From the NCBI GenBank assembly GCA_036768485.1, contig JAVLUZ010000165.1, forward strand, positions 2,120,075 through 2,184,074: a stretch of 64,000 nt of DNA. The letters run 5' to 3'. This DNA is from Mermis nigrescens (taxonomy: Eukaryota > Nematoda > Enoplea > Mermithida > Mermithidae). A program made the translations under genes and the position numbers. Positions 41,725-54,900 of this stretch are shown piece after piece. The notes beneath the pieces were generated by a model. It was not told where the DNA came from. It ran no database searches and saw only the letters and a program-made list of their open reading frames with translations. How positions within the stretch are numbered: position 1 is the stretch's first letter; each line of letters begins with the position of its first letter.

Positions 41725-42697
41725 AATGATTCACTAATATGCATGGTTCGGTTTCATTTATACTTTTTCATATCATTTAAATCTTGACAATTTGCGTTTC
41801 CTGCTCTAGGCAGGTAATTTTTATGTCATTATAAACTTTGTTTCGCCTCATTGTTTTCCGTTAATATTCTATAATATTCTAAAAAGAAAATTTTATTTAT
41901 TTACTTCAATCAATTTGAACATCAGAGTGCCTTCAACACTTTAAGCCCTGGGCCACTTAATTCTTATGAAATGTTTTTTAATACTTTGTATTGTGCTAGT
42001 TTGCTAGTCCTTCATTTTTGTCAACAGAAAATCCGTGTCATTGTATCATACATGCAACAAGGGGGATGGGGAATCCCCCAGTCAAAGTTGACGGCCCCGC
42101 ATTCCCCTGAAGCTAGAAAATTTTGACCCTCCCCGTGTATTTTGGCAAAAACCTGCCTTTTTTGTCATTTTTAGTTGTTTTTTTTCTATTTTTAGCCAAA
42201 AAAGGGCCCACCTGAAAATGGCCGGTGACCCCCATATAAAATTTTGAACCGTTATTGTATGCTTAATATATTGTAGTTTACTTACATATTTTGTTTATTT
42301 GTATCTTCGTCCTGCTTGCAGTTATAGTCCATATGGATATTGTACTATATATGATACATTGGTAGGTCTAGTGCGTATGTATTTTACAGGCCCGGAGCCT
42401 AGGCCTCGGCCCAGGTGGAAAAAGGCGGCTCCGGCACATCTCAAGCATCAACTATCACTACATTATTACCACAATTCTTATACTTGTGTGCAGTATAATT
42501 GGTCCCGGTAGTTCGGTAGTTTTGCGCCTTGTTCAGCTTGTACAATTAAGTAACAACTCAGTCCAATTCTTTTTAATTTAGGAAATAGTTGGACCAAAGT
42601 TGCCTATTTAAACCTTCATTTTGTGATTTTATACGCGCGACTGAGTTAATCGACTTCATCTTCAAAAGTGCGATCAAAGCATATACAAAGTTGAAGA
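41725..42697. other. 5' flank of GCNA gene with MITE debris
   Basis: The stretch 42057-42265 resembles the 49495 family (CATACATGCAACAAGGGGG ... GAACCGTTATTGTATG), with no matching flanks. The stretch 42380-42440 resembles a decayed end of the TAGAGCTG family (GGCTCCGGCACATCT). Confidence 0.45.
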
Positions 42698-42986
42698 ATG
42701 CCGTTGATTTCAACGATAAATGAAACTCATAAAGTGTCATCACTGAACGATCTAAAAAGCATTTATCCCGAATTGAATGACCTTCAATTGCTAAAGGTGC
42801 TTGATTCTTCAGGAGCTGGTGATGATCAGCCAGAATCATGCTCGACTATTTCTGCTGATAGCGGACTTTATACTGATAAAGTTCCTGCAGAACAAGAGCT
42901 AATAAGTCGTGCGAGTTTGAGTAAATACTCCACCGATGTCGATTTAGGTGCTCCGAGTAGCAGTGGAGATGAAGAATTTGAAGATT
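42698..42986 (+). CDS. GCNA: GCNA exon 1
   Basis: It encodes residues 1-97. It is Ser/Asp/Glu-rich with no fold expected, ending SSSGDEEFED at donor GTAAGC, phase 1. The ATG follows an in-frame TGA by one codon. Confidence 0.8.
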
Positions 42987-45900
42987 GTAAGCTAAGCTTC
43001 TTGCAAAAGTGAATCGTAGTGCACGTTTGCTGAAAGAATTAAATTTTATTTGTACGCTTATACTCGTATGAATTATAACTGTAAAGTAAACTTATGCCAA
43101 ATTCAGCTTGATACTGTAGTCAGAAAAAACTAGGAAAACGTAAGCATTGCTTACAACATGTTACCGTAAAACAATTTGTAGTTATAAATTGACTAAATAG
43201 TTTTATTGTCATACGTGATCCTTTTTATTTAATCATACTCTTTTCACAATGTGAATCATATTTAAAAGAGTCATACTAAACATCATTAAGTCTTTAGCTG
43301 TTAATTTGCATTTGAATGCCAAAGATCAATATGTCTTGTGAAATAATTTTCGTTATTAATTTCCTGCTCTAGTCCTACTAAAGTAGAAACTGGATTTATT
43401 TAACTGAATTTTGTAAAAATGTCAGTTTTTTCGTTGCGCAACTCGAAGTAACCATTGTATGTTGTAGCCGTAATCGATGCATAGGTTGTTGAGTGCTTTG
43501 CTTATAGTACAGAGGCCGGTTCCAATGAGATAAGCTCCGTCTTAAACTTATGTCTAAACTTGAGTTGTTAAGTTTGAACTAGGATAAGTCCAAACTGAAG
43601 TCGGTTTCAATAAGAAATTAAGTCCAAACTCTTTAAGTTTGAACTTGAGTTGGAACTTAAGTTCTTGGCCGAAAATTGAGCTTTACTGCTTCCCGTCGGA
43701 TAGGCGTACAGGGTAAGTCCAGACATGCGAGTGAGGGTACATCGGGTCCAAAGTCCGACAAGCCCTGTTGCTCGCTCTTATACAACGTTGTCATTCATCT
43801 AAGCGATTATTCCCCATTTATTTGTTTCGTCGTCTTTGTTACACTGTTAAAAAGCGTGGAGGACAGAAAACGATCATCTGATTGGTCAACAACAGAAATT
43901 GAAAAGCTCAAGGAGCTGTGCTTATCTAAGCGAACGACCAGCCATTGTAGAATTGTGCAGTACTGAACTGACTTAAGACAAGTCCATTTTGTCTTAAATT
44001 TTTGCAACTTAAGTCAGAACTTAAGTTTTTTTAAAGTTCCAACTTATTTTTATTGAAACCGGTTTATTCTTAAGTTCGGACAAATTCTAAATTTGAATTT
44101 AAGTCTGATTTCAGACTTAAGTCAGTATATTGAAACCGGCCCCAGCTCTTTATATGAGTACAGGCTGAAATTTCAAGGTAGGAGAATGAAGATTTTAGGT
44201 TATGTTGCTTTCTTAACATCGTTTTGATAGGGTATACCTAAATGTTATATCTTTTATACCTTTTTCAAGAAATCGTTATAACTAGATTTCGATATTTTTA
44301 AGAGTCCTTCATTCTTACTGATCAGTCAGATCATACGTATCAAAGAAATTTATGACACCGAAAATCGATAAACGTTATTTATCAAGCTAATTACTTTTTA
44401 GTTCTGATCAAATCAAAGACTCCAGTTGCACGATGTCGACCACTAAATATCAACGGGTAAGATGTTTTGAGGGATGCTTTACTTTTTGCCGGAACAGAGA
44501 GCTGACTGAGTCTTTACGTTTGCTCTAATAACCTTAAGAATGATTCAGATACCTACTAGGATTGCATGATAATTTTAACATTGGTCTACAAGTGATTTCT
44601 ATAGCTTCTAAATATATCGCTTTTAGCTATCTTTTCCCTATATTCATACGAGTATAAATGTATCTCATTAGGTCAGGAAAACTTTCGTGTAAAATGAATG
44701 AATAGCTTTATCAAATGTACATAAAGTGTATTGCTGTAGACAAAATTTACAAGTATATAGCTGGTCGAGTTTTTAGTTGACTAGCCTAATCTAATTTTTA
44801 CAAAAAATTAAAAATTTTGAGTTTTGCTGGCAATTAGAAGAGGCCTTAAATATTATCAAAAAGTAGAAATATTCTGTTCCCTGTTCGAAATTACAAGAAA
44901 CAATATTTGAAAAAACGTGCACGAAATGCGGAAGCTCCAAAACATAGCATTTTTAGACTTAAGGAACGGTCGACTTTGTATGGGATTTTCAATGCCCTGT
45001 AACCAGTGTTTTTTGTGCAAGTTTTCTTTGAACGAGTACATGTGCAAAGTTGGTCCCCGTAAGTCTGTACATTTTAACATATAAATTTTTGGCTACTATA
45101 ATATGATACTGTAGCGCTTTCAGTGTGGTAAAATGGGTTTTTCGACCATTTGTATTGTATTTAGCGACATTCTGGTTGGTTTCTGACGACAAAAAAGCTG
45201 AAAATTGTCTCAAAACGGTGCGAAACGCCGAAAAATTTCACATTTTTTCCTTTCTAAATGCGAATTCTGCCATTACAACGTTATACAAATACATAGAACA
45301 GACAATTACTCATTTCGGCGCTTTTTTAGGAATTTAAGACCTAATAAAGTTTTGGCCTTCCCCCTCCTTGGCCGTCAAGGAATTTTCGAATGGTAAATTA
45401 ATGGAAAATTGTATTACGTTTTAACAAAGAAAAACAATTTAAGGGCAATAAGCAATAATTTTTTATCTCTCAGTGTTTATGACTATTAAAATGCCATGAA
45501 TTGCGGTAGTTAAGGCCTTATTGTCATTAGTTAGCACTCATTAGGTCAGAGAAGCATGAACATTTTTTAAGAAGTCAAAATTCACAAATTCACATCAAAA
45601 ATGAATAGAACAATCCGAAAAGCATCGAGAAATGTCCTACTTAATATGAAATTATTAGCTACTTGTGTGCATGTATTTTAGATTAAACGTTGCTTCAATA
45701 GAATTAAGCATTACGAATAATTTGCATCGATTCCATATTCTGAAAATAGATCTGGTTATTCTTACATTAGTAAACTCTATTTTATAAAATCAGAATACTG
45801 CACTGGAAATTTTAGCGATTGCCCTCATGATTTATAATTAGGGAAGCTAATTGTTCAGTAAAAAGACTTGGAAGAAATTTTTCGAACGTTCAAAACATTC

Positions 45901-48900
45901 GTCAATAGAGTTGGTTTATGCACTCGGCACAAGAATAAAACTACCTAAAATGACGCTAATTGGCTAATAATGCGCAAGAGAAGACTCGACTGATTTACTG
46001 TACATTTTCAAGAAGATAATTTGCTTTGCGCGTTAGATTTTCTCCGTGCTGTACTAGGAAAGGCTTATTTATATAGTTTCTTTTTTCAATCGGAAAAGAG
46101 TAATGAGATAACCGTATCTATCGCTGTATCTAACGCGACTCTACTATGAATGCATACGTCTTTGTATTTTGCTTTTTCCTTTACGATGAATGTTCTAAAG
46201 TCTAGAGTTTCCGAACAAATTTTTAAATTCACTCTTTGAAACAGTAGGCTTAAATGAAGTTGTGAAAGTAAGCATGCATGATTTTTTTCATGTCCCATTC
46301 TCATCCCTCCAGAAAGGTTTTCAGCCCCCCCCAGAATTCGTGATTTTCCAACAATGCTTTTTAAACCCCTCCCCAATTCAAATGCTGTGCATTTCTGAAA
46401 GTGAACGGTTAGAAAATGTGACTTTATGCGCAAAACGTATTTTACTGACCTTTGATCTTGTCTGCTTAAGGATTAACAAAATATGCGATAGCGCAAATAT
46501 CTAGCTTGATTCAAACGGACTCTGATTAGTATAGACTGAAAGGCATCTGAATGTTAAATGTTGCTTTATTTCATACCGCATTTATTAGGATTCATCTTGA
46601 GTCGGTTCAGAGTAAAAACTTTAACCTACGGATCGCAAGGTCCTAGGTTCGAATCCACGTTGACGCGCTTCTTTTCGGCAGGTCAACCCAGCCTTTCATC
46701 CCTCCGGGGTCGATAAATGGGAAGCTGCACTTGTGTGGCGAAGGTTAAGAAGCCCTTGGGAGTCGCGACCCCTTGCGATTCTCAGCGAGAAACACGTCTC
46801 TGACGTGCAGGTAATACTCAAAATGTGGGTGAAAAGCCCGTGTTTTAACCTTTTAACCTTAAGTGTTGAGCAGATATATAACATTCGACATGAAAATTAT
46901 CACAACAGATAAAAAGAATGACACTAACGAATGATTATCATTTTTTCTTTCACACCTGCTGTGCTGCATACATGCTTACGAGAGGGTGAGGAGGGTATAA
47001 CCCCCTAAACGGTTCAGACAGATACTGTCCGACGATTTTGAGCTGATGGAACGTTTTTTGCATCATCTTCGAGGACAAAAGCAGTCATAATGTCAACATT
47101 TTTCCGGCGCCAATTTCTGTATTTTTTAGTGCTAAAAAGCGACATAATGCAGTCAAAATGGACTAAAAATGCTTTAAAATGCAGTGTTACCACGGAACAG
47201 CGTAATATATGCTATTTTGACAATTTTCGTCGTTTAAATAGCAAAAAATTGGAGAATACTAAATTTAGTGTTTTGAATTTCTGAGATTTTACCTCCCCCT
47301 GCCGACCCTGACCATGTGCATCTACACTGAGCTGAACATTTTATCTTTTTCAGAGATGCTGATTTTATTGTTGATGATGATGAGCTTCGAAGTTCGGAAG
47401 AAGAAAATTCGCCTACGTTTTATCGACAAACATTAAACGGAAGAGCTTTTCGGTGTTTACAGCCGTCTGACACCGAACGCAATTTCGTACGTCACGACGA
47501 AACGCACGAACGAAGCGAAGCGAGCACCGCTTCAGTATCTCATTTATACAAATCATTCAGTGCTGATAATTTAAATCGCCGTTTGGATTTTGAAAATGTG
47601 CAACCGGACAGCAGAGTGATCACACAGCCGTGTTAGTTATATATACTAGAGCTGTGCCGGGGCCAATGTTAGAGTTGATTATAATGTAGAAAATTGGTAA
47701 TGTTTTGGGCAGATTTACCTTCAAACTCAATTTCAAGCAAACCACAGATCTTGCTAATTCAAATCTTTATTTCACTATGTCAGATTGGTGCAAATTTCTA
47801 GTTAATAATCAAAATTGACATATTTTAAATTGCAATTCATATAGACGAGCATTTCCAGCTTGCTTGGTAGCAGACAGCTACGTCTATCAGAACAAATAGA
47901 ATAATAAGCCTAAAAAAAGTGCAAAGTAAAGCACATTGAAAAACGCATCCAAGTCAGAGGAGTTAAATCCATACATGGGCAGCTCAAAAATTCTAGGGGG
48001 TCCAAAATTTTTCAAAGTCAAAAAGTGCCTGATAATATATGGTAGAGCGAAAAAACACCGTTTTCTCGCGTTTCTCAATGAGAGCTATTCATTAGCATCA
48101 AAAAACCGCAGAAAAACAGAAAAAATTCTGAAAATCAATTTCTGGGGGGGTCTAGCGGATTTTTTCTGGGGGGGGAGAATGTGAATTCTGGGGGTCTAGA
48201 TCCCCCGATGCCCATGTTCTGTTATATCTTGTAATCCCAACAAATATTAACGCTTGACGTGCATATCTACAAGCAAGAATATATACATAGGTACATATAA
48301 GGGGTAGGGCAGGGTCGTACTATAAGCATGGTAAAGCACGTTATTATTGGCCCCGGCCAGGCCCCGGACCCGGCACCGGCTCCGGCACCGGGGCCTAGGC
48401 CCCGGCAAAAAAGGCGGCCCCGGCACAGCTCTAATATATACATAAATTGTGCCAAGTGCGTGTGTTAGCAGTTTTTTCTGTTTTTTCTTGCGAGTATTGT
48501 ACATTTGAATGGTGTACATCATTATGCAACAGTTGGATTGAGGGATCCCTCAAAGCCAGTAAAGTTTTTAGCCCCCTTCCCGATTTTTTGGAAAACATCG
48601 AATTTTTCGGCCGTTTTTAGACGTTTTTTGGCCATTTTTTGCCAAAAATGGAATGTCATCTGCCCCCTCAAACAATGGCCGAAGACCCTACTCCCAAAAT
48701 TTCGAACCGTTACATATATGTTGTACATGCTTGCATAATTTGCGATAAAGCTTGTGATTATTCCTTAACTTAGAAAAGTTTGACAAAATTTTGTGAAACA
48801 TGAGTAAATAATGCACATAGCTTCTCTGGTTTCTTGCCGCTTTTTGAAAGTCAAAATTATTGGTAATCCGAAATAAGTTAGAAATTTTTGAAAGTTCTCT

Positions 48901-51900
48901 ACGAAAAACGCGCAAAATTAGAATAAAAATCGGCACAAATATGCGCGTAACCAGCCGCGAGGCACCCTCCTGAAATGAAAATTTTTTTTCACAAGGGTCC
49001 TTCAAGAAAAAATTGAAAATTTTTGAATCCTACTAAATGGACTGCTAAAATGCGTTTTCACCACACTTTTGAGCTACTGAACTCAAATTTTCCGGCGCTT
49101 AGCGCCGTATTTTTATTTCTATCTCATTTCTTACATAAGAAGCTCGGATTTGACTTAAACAGCGAATATGTCAATAATTTTCGGCGCCGCGCGCCGATTT
49201 ATCATTTTCTGCATTAGTTTTCTTTGCAAAATCGCAAAATTAGATGCAAAGGCGAAAATTTCGAAATGTTTTGTAGTCAAGCTGTAACTTGATATTGAGA
49301 AACGAGTCATACAGTTAGGTTAAAGGATAAATTCTTGATATCCAAGTTTGAAGTCAAGCAAGAAAATTTTTCTTCACCATGGCGTAGATCTCGTCGAGAA
49401 ACGCTCAGAAATGCTATTTTCGCGCATCTAAGTTTCTCAGGTGCGAGTAGATACGGCATTTTTTCTAAGTTTCCTTTTAACGCAGCATTAGTTCCATACA
49501 TGTAACGGCTAAAAATTTTGGGAGGGGATCCGCGGCCATTTTTAGGGGGGGGGTACATGACCTCCAATTTTTGGCCAAAAACGACCGAAAAACACAAAAA
49601 CGGCCAAAAATCGCAAGTTTTTTCCAAAAATCGGGGGGGGGTTTGGAAATTTTCCGATTTGGGGAAATGGGGGGACGTCCGCCCGACGTTGGGTGGGCGG
49701 ATCCCTTTCTAACCCCCCCCCCTGTTACATGTATGATTAGTCCAGATGGTTTTCCCGTTACCTCTCCACCGTGCCCTCAATTGTTGAAAACAGTCGCATT
49801 GCAGGTGAAGTCGCATATTCGCCTGCCCTAAAATGCGGAAGGATCAAGACGTTTTCGACTAAAAATGCACCAATATTGCAGAATGACGCGGAGTTCGAAG
49901 AAGCCGTTCGCTTTTTATCGAATCTTTGTGTGCCAAATCAGTATCGTAATCTTAAACGTCATCGCGTCGATTTGACGCAAAAACTATTTGAATTGTTTAA
50001 CAAATACGTATTTAATAATAAGGTGATTCTCGGTGCGAATGGTTTTTTCAATCAAATCGAGAGAAAAGTGTTTGCACACATTCGTTTGCTTCTTTGCTTA
50101 TTAATATTTCTAATACTTATTTATTTATTCATTTTATTTTTTACTAGTCTTTTACTGTCCACTTTGTTTACTATTTGTTTTTCAATTCATATGTGTGTTT
50201 ACTTAGTTGCTTTATTTCGGACCACGTGTATTAATAATGTATTATTTTGTTTTCTAATACGCCGCTCTTTGTGTGCCAGATGTTGTAAACATTTGACGTA
50301 CAAACGCATGTCGAAAAAATATTATGTAACACATGTATATTGTACTCGTATATTTTTCTTTTCTGACTTGTTTTCAAAAGAATTTATCTTCAGTTTTGCT
50401 CTTTACTTTTCGTATTAATTCGTGGAATGGGAATGAAACTACACAGTGCACAGGGACTTTTTTTATTATTTTACACACGAAAATAGGTGCACAGCATGAC
50501 CGATCTGAGGGGGTCAGCCGGTCTCGGGGAGGTCAAAAATTGAACCTTTTGGGCCAAAATGAGCTCAAAACCTGGTATAAGCGCTAAAATAGTGTTGCAA
50601 TGCGTTATTACACAGTTTCTGATCGATTTAAGGCACTTTTAAATAAAATTTTCATTTTTTATCTATTTATGGCCTTCATTTTGCCTCATTTTCCCTTTAA
50701 AATTTCCCATTTTTTCCATTCTGAGGGGTCAGGACTCCCCCTCCCACATGCATGTCTGCACGCGAACAATTTTTGCTTGTTCAATGCTTATTTAAACGAA
50801 AAATCCACAACAACGTCGGAATTTAGGATCATTAAATTCATGAGGAAACAACAGCTTTTAATGATTGATTGTAAATAACGTGTATTATTATTGTACGTAT
50901 AACGTCTTGGTTTCTCTTGAAGAAACAGATACATTTTTTATAAAATGTTAATCTAATCTGAGAATATCTTCGCCAGCGCCGCCGGCTAATTTCCGATCTA
51001 CGATTTTTTGCGAAAATTTGTCTAGTTTTTCAAAAAATTTTGTGAAAAAGATGCTATTGCTTGTAAAATTTTAGCTAATTTCATTTAGAAGCTAAAATCC
51101 AGTGCTTGAAATCTGACTCGAAGATAAAAGTAAGATTATCTCTCTACTTCTGTATTCTTGCGCTTGCAGCATACCGAGTTACATAAAAATTCGGTAGAAT
51201 TTTTGAATTCTTGCTTAATGTTTGGATAAAAAGTCTTTGAAAACCTAGACAGCATGTAGAGTAAAAATAGATATTTTATTTTTGAAGATTTTGTGTTTAG
51301 ATATCGATTATCTGCCGAATTATTGGGACTTAACCATGAGCTACTCTATTCTTGATAATGTAAAAGTTGCGACATGGCTTGAATGGACTGTCAGAATTGT
51401 TATGGTTTAGAAAGAAAGTTTTAAACATAATTTCAACTTGAGCCGCTGGTTGATAAAAGTATTTGTAAAAATCCCAGCTTTTTAATGAAAGCTGAATTAG
51501 ATTGTAACGTAAAAAAGAAAAGGAAACCAATATACGAATCCTGCCGAAAATTCAGCGCACGTGCAAAGTATTCTACTGATTATCTTCTTCATTGTAATTT
51601 GACTCCTCGTAGTTGTAGATTGCAGCTGCTACGTTTCTTTGTCAGATCAAGAAAATTGCTGAAGTTTTTACAGAACAAAGACTTCGGACGGATCACTGGA
51701 ACACATTGAATGTTTAAGGTGTGCCAAAAAGTCAATAAGTGTCGTATGTACTAGTATTATCGAGCGCGTAGCGCCGGAAAAATCAAAAATTATGCTAAAC
51801 AATGATCAAAAATAAATCAGAAATATATCCTTTCCCCATCTGGTCAATAATGTTTTGTTTATGCGGTTCAGTCACCCTTTCGATTCCTATTTGACATGCA

Positions 51901-54900
51901 TGAATGAGCTACGTTAATTTAGCCGCAACATTTTTTGCAATATCTTTCGATGTCTCTCGCGTGAGAAATCGGAATTTGTACGTTGCTGTTTTGAAGCTGC
52001 CTGGCAATATAAACATTTCGTGGAACAATCGGCTGACGAGAACCGCTGGCCAATGCTACTATCAATTCAAAGACAACGCTAGATCGGTTCGAATTGAATT
52101 GTCGGACAAGGTCGCTGATACGCCGGGTACACATTCATAATCATGCATGTAACAACTCGAAATTTAGGTGGGGGTCCCTCCTGGCCATTTTTAGCAAGGG
52201 GTGGGGTAACTGAACTCCAATTTTTGGCCATAAACGGCCAAAATCACGTAAAAATAGCCTAAAACGCAAGTTTTTTAAAAAGCGGAAGGGGCGTAAAAAT
52301 TTTCTATTTGGGAGGGATGGAGGACGTTCGAATTTGCGTGGGTGATCCCCCAAACCCGCCCCCGTTGCATGCGTGTTTCTAATACTTTCATTCAGCATAC
52401 ATACGTAAATGGCTTGTTCTGCAGCTGCAGATGGATATTTCTGTTATATTTTGATCTGTACATCAAAGAAAATCGCCATATATAAGTGAAAAAGTATCTT
52501 AATGCATGAGAATGCGGATAAGTATTTGCTTAATATTCGAGCGCAGTTAGTAGAAGCATGTCCATACATGATCTTTGGGGTTTTTCCTTCCAGAAATTTG
52601 TTCAGCGTTCCTCCCTAGAATCCGCGATTTTCCAAAAATTTCCAGGAAATTCGTAGAAAAGGTGCCGTTTTAAGTTTTTTCGCTATTTGTTCGCTCAAAG
52701 GTGCCACATTTTCGGCGCTTCGCACCGTATACCCATTTTTGGCTATATTTTGTTCAATTTAATCGATTTTTTATTTTTCCGGAGTTATTTCATGCTTTTA
52801 CGCTCTAGAAAGATGGAACATTGTCAGAAGTGTCGAAAAAGATGATTTTGACGGGTCCACTATTCACCGTTTTTAAGGCCATAAACAGGCACTTTAAAAT
52901 TTCACCACCCCCCCCCGAAATTCATATGCTCTGCATGTCTGGTATCGCCTATACGTGTGTATATGTAGTGCCCAAAAAAGCTTGTTTTGTCTGGATTGAT
53001 TAACTGATGTTCTTATAACTTTTTGCTCTTATGCAATGTTAAGAGGCTGTGCCTCTTTTTAACTCAATAATTTCGATTATTTTGTTAAACGAACTTATAC
53101 CTTAAACAATTTTATACATACAATTCTTACTAACACGATTAAAGATATAGTTTAGTATCATCTAACTTGCTTTGCTATCGAGTAGTCATGCATGCACAGG
53201 GGGTGAGGGCAGGGTATTATTACCCCCCCCGCTAAAGGGTCAGCCAGACAACTATGTCCGGCGATTTTGAACTGATGGAGACTTTTTTGCTTCAGGTCAA
53301 AAGCAGTAAAATTGTCGAAAATTTTACCGTGCTTTTTACTCCAAAAACGCCCAAAATTGATAAATTTTTGCATTTTTTAGTGTTAAAAGTGATGTAGGGC
53401 AGTCAAAATGAATTGAAAATGCTTCAAAATGCGATATTACCACGACAAAACGTTTTGTAGGCTATTTTGACCATCTTGATCGTTTCAACAGCAAAACAAT
53501 CGTAAAGGTTAAATCTACTGTTTTGGATTTTCGTGACCTCACCCCTGCCGGCCCTGACCTTGAGCATCTATGCGAGTAGTGCGTCTACTCTCAAATTTAC
53601 TGAACGTTGTTACGCTTGCAGAAAGGATACGTGATACTTTAGTCCATGAGATGTGTCATGCGGCAGTTTGGTTATTGGATGGTGAAAAAGGAGGCCACGG
53701 ACGCGCTTGGAAAATGTGGTAAATGCTTAAGCACTAAGTGAATCTCATATAGTGCCAAATGATTGAATCTTACTCGTACATTCCTGGATGAGTATTAATC
53801 TCCTTCATCAACAAATTGTGAAAAACATACATTTTCTAGATATTTCGAGTTTTGTATTAATGCATTACTTAATGTGTACATTTATAATCTTTTGCATAAC
53901 ATTTTAAAATTGAATAGTCAATGGCAATGTCGCCGATGTTTCGCAACTTTGACAATTGATTCCACCCTGAAAGTCCTGCTTATCATCCATAATCGTATGA
54001 CGTAAACATTGTTAACTTGATGGCATCAAAAATAGCGGGAAAACCAGAAAAAATTTCAAAAATTCAATTTTCGAGGTGTGTGGGGGGAAGGGGGATTTCG
54101 AATTCTAGGAGTACAACTCCACCACGCCCACATGTGATGTTAATATAGCTTCGACACTTTAAGTTGTGACGGCATCGGTTCGGTACCATTCTAGCACCGG
54201 ACCGGCTAATATCAATTTTATCAGTTTCATTTCCGAATTTGGAAGTAAGACACGTACATTTCTATTGCTAATGCTAGATTAAGAGGACAAATTACGGCAG
54301 ATAAGAAGCAATAGCAATAAAAGAGAAGGCAGATTCTTAAAAAGTGTGTCTCATCGTTTGCATTACTTATTTTTACGAATCGTTTCTGTATAAAAATTGT
54401 AGTAATCATACATGCACAGCATGGGAATTCTGGGGGGAGTGAAATTAACGAGTGCCTTTTTTGGGCCTAAACATAGTGGGTGGGTACACGTCAAAAACAT
54501 CGTTTTCCGGCGTTTCTGACAATGCGATGTCTTTCTGGAGCATAAAAACAAAAAATTTTAAAAATAATCAAAAAAGTCAAGGTGAACATCTTAAAAGATG
54601 AGTATAAATAGCCAAAAACGCTTTAAAAAGCACCTTTTCTGCGAATTTTTTAGGAAATTTTCGGAAACTTGAAAAACCGCGAATTTTGGGGGGGTGAAAA
54701 GTTTTCTAAGAGGTGGGGGTGAAACTAAACGAAGGCGTGTGGTATGCACCCCCTAGAAGTTTGAAACCCCAAGAATTAAATTTTTGAAATTTTTTTTGTT
54801 TTTTTCGCAATTTTTTGTTGTCAATGGATAGTGCTCGATGAGAAACGTTGAAAAATGGTTTTTTCCCGCACACCACCGTTTTAAGGACCATTTTTTGGCC

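Noticed and set aside
36100..42698. Operon linking DDX11 and GCNA
   Set aside because: The genes are 6.6 kb apart with transposons between, and DDX11 has its own AATAAA. No trans-splice signal is visible.
46640..46670. tRNA gene suggested by the B box GGTTCGAATCC
   Set aside because: The acceptor and anticodon arms do not pair. The downstream body looks like a tRNA-derived SINE.
50023..50418. Long open frame running past GCNA exon 4 (a 215-codon frame)
   Set aside because: After VFNNK the frame becomes hydrophobic and T-rich. The SprT-like domain resumes instead at 51997 in matching phase, so the extension is read-through into the intron.
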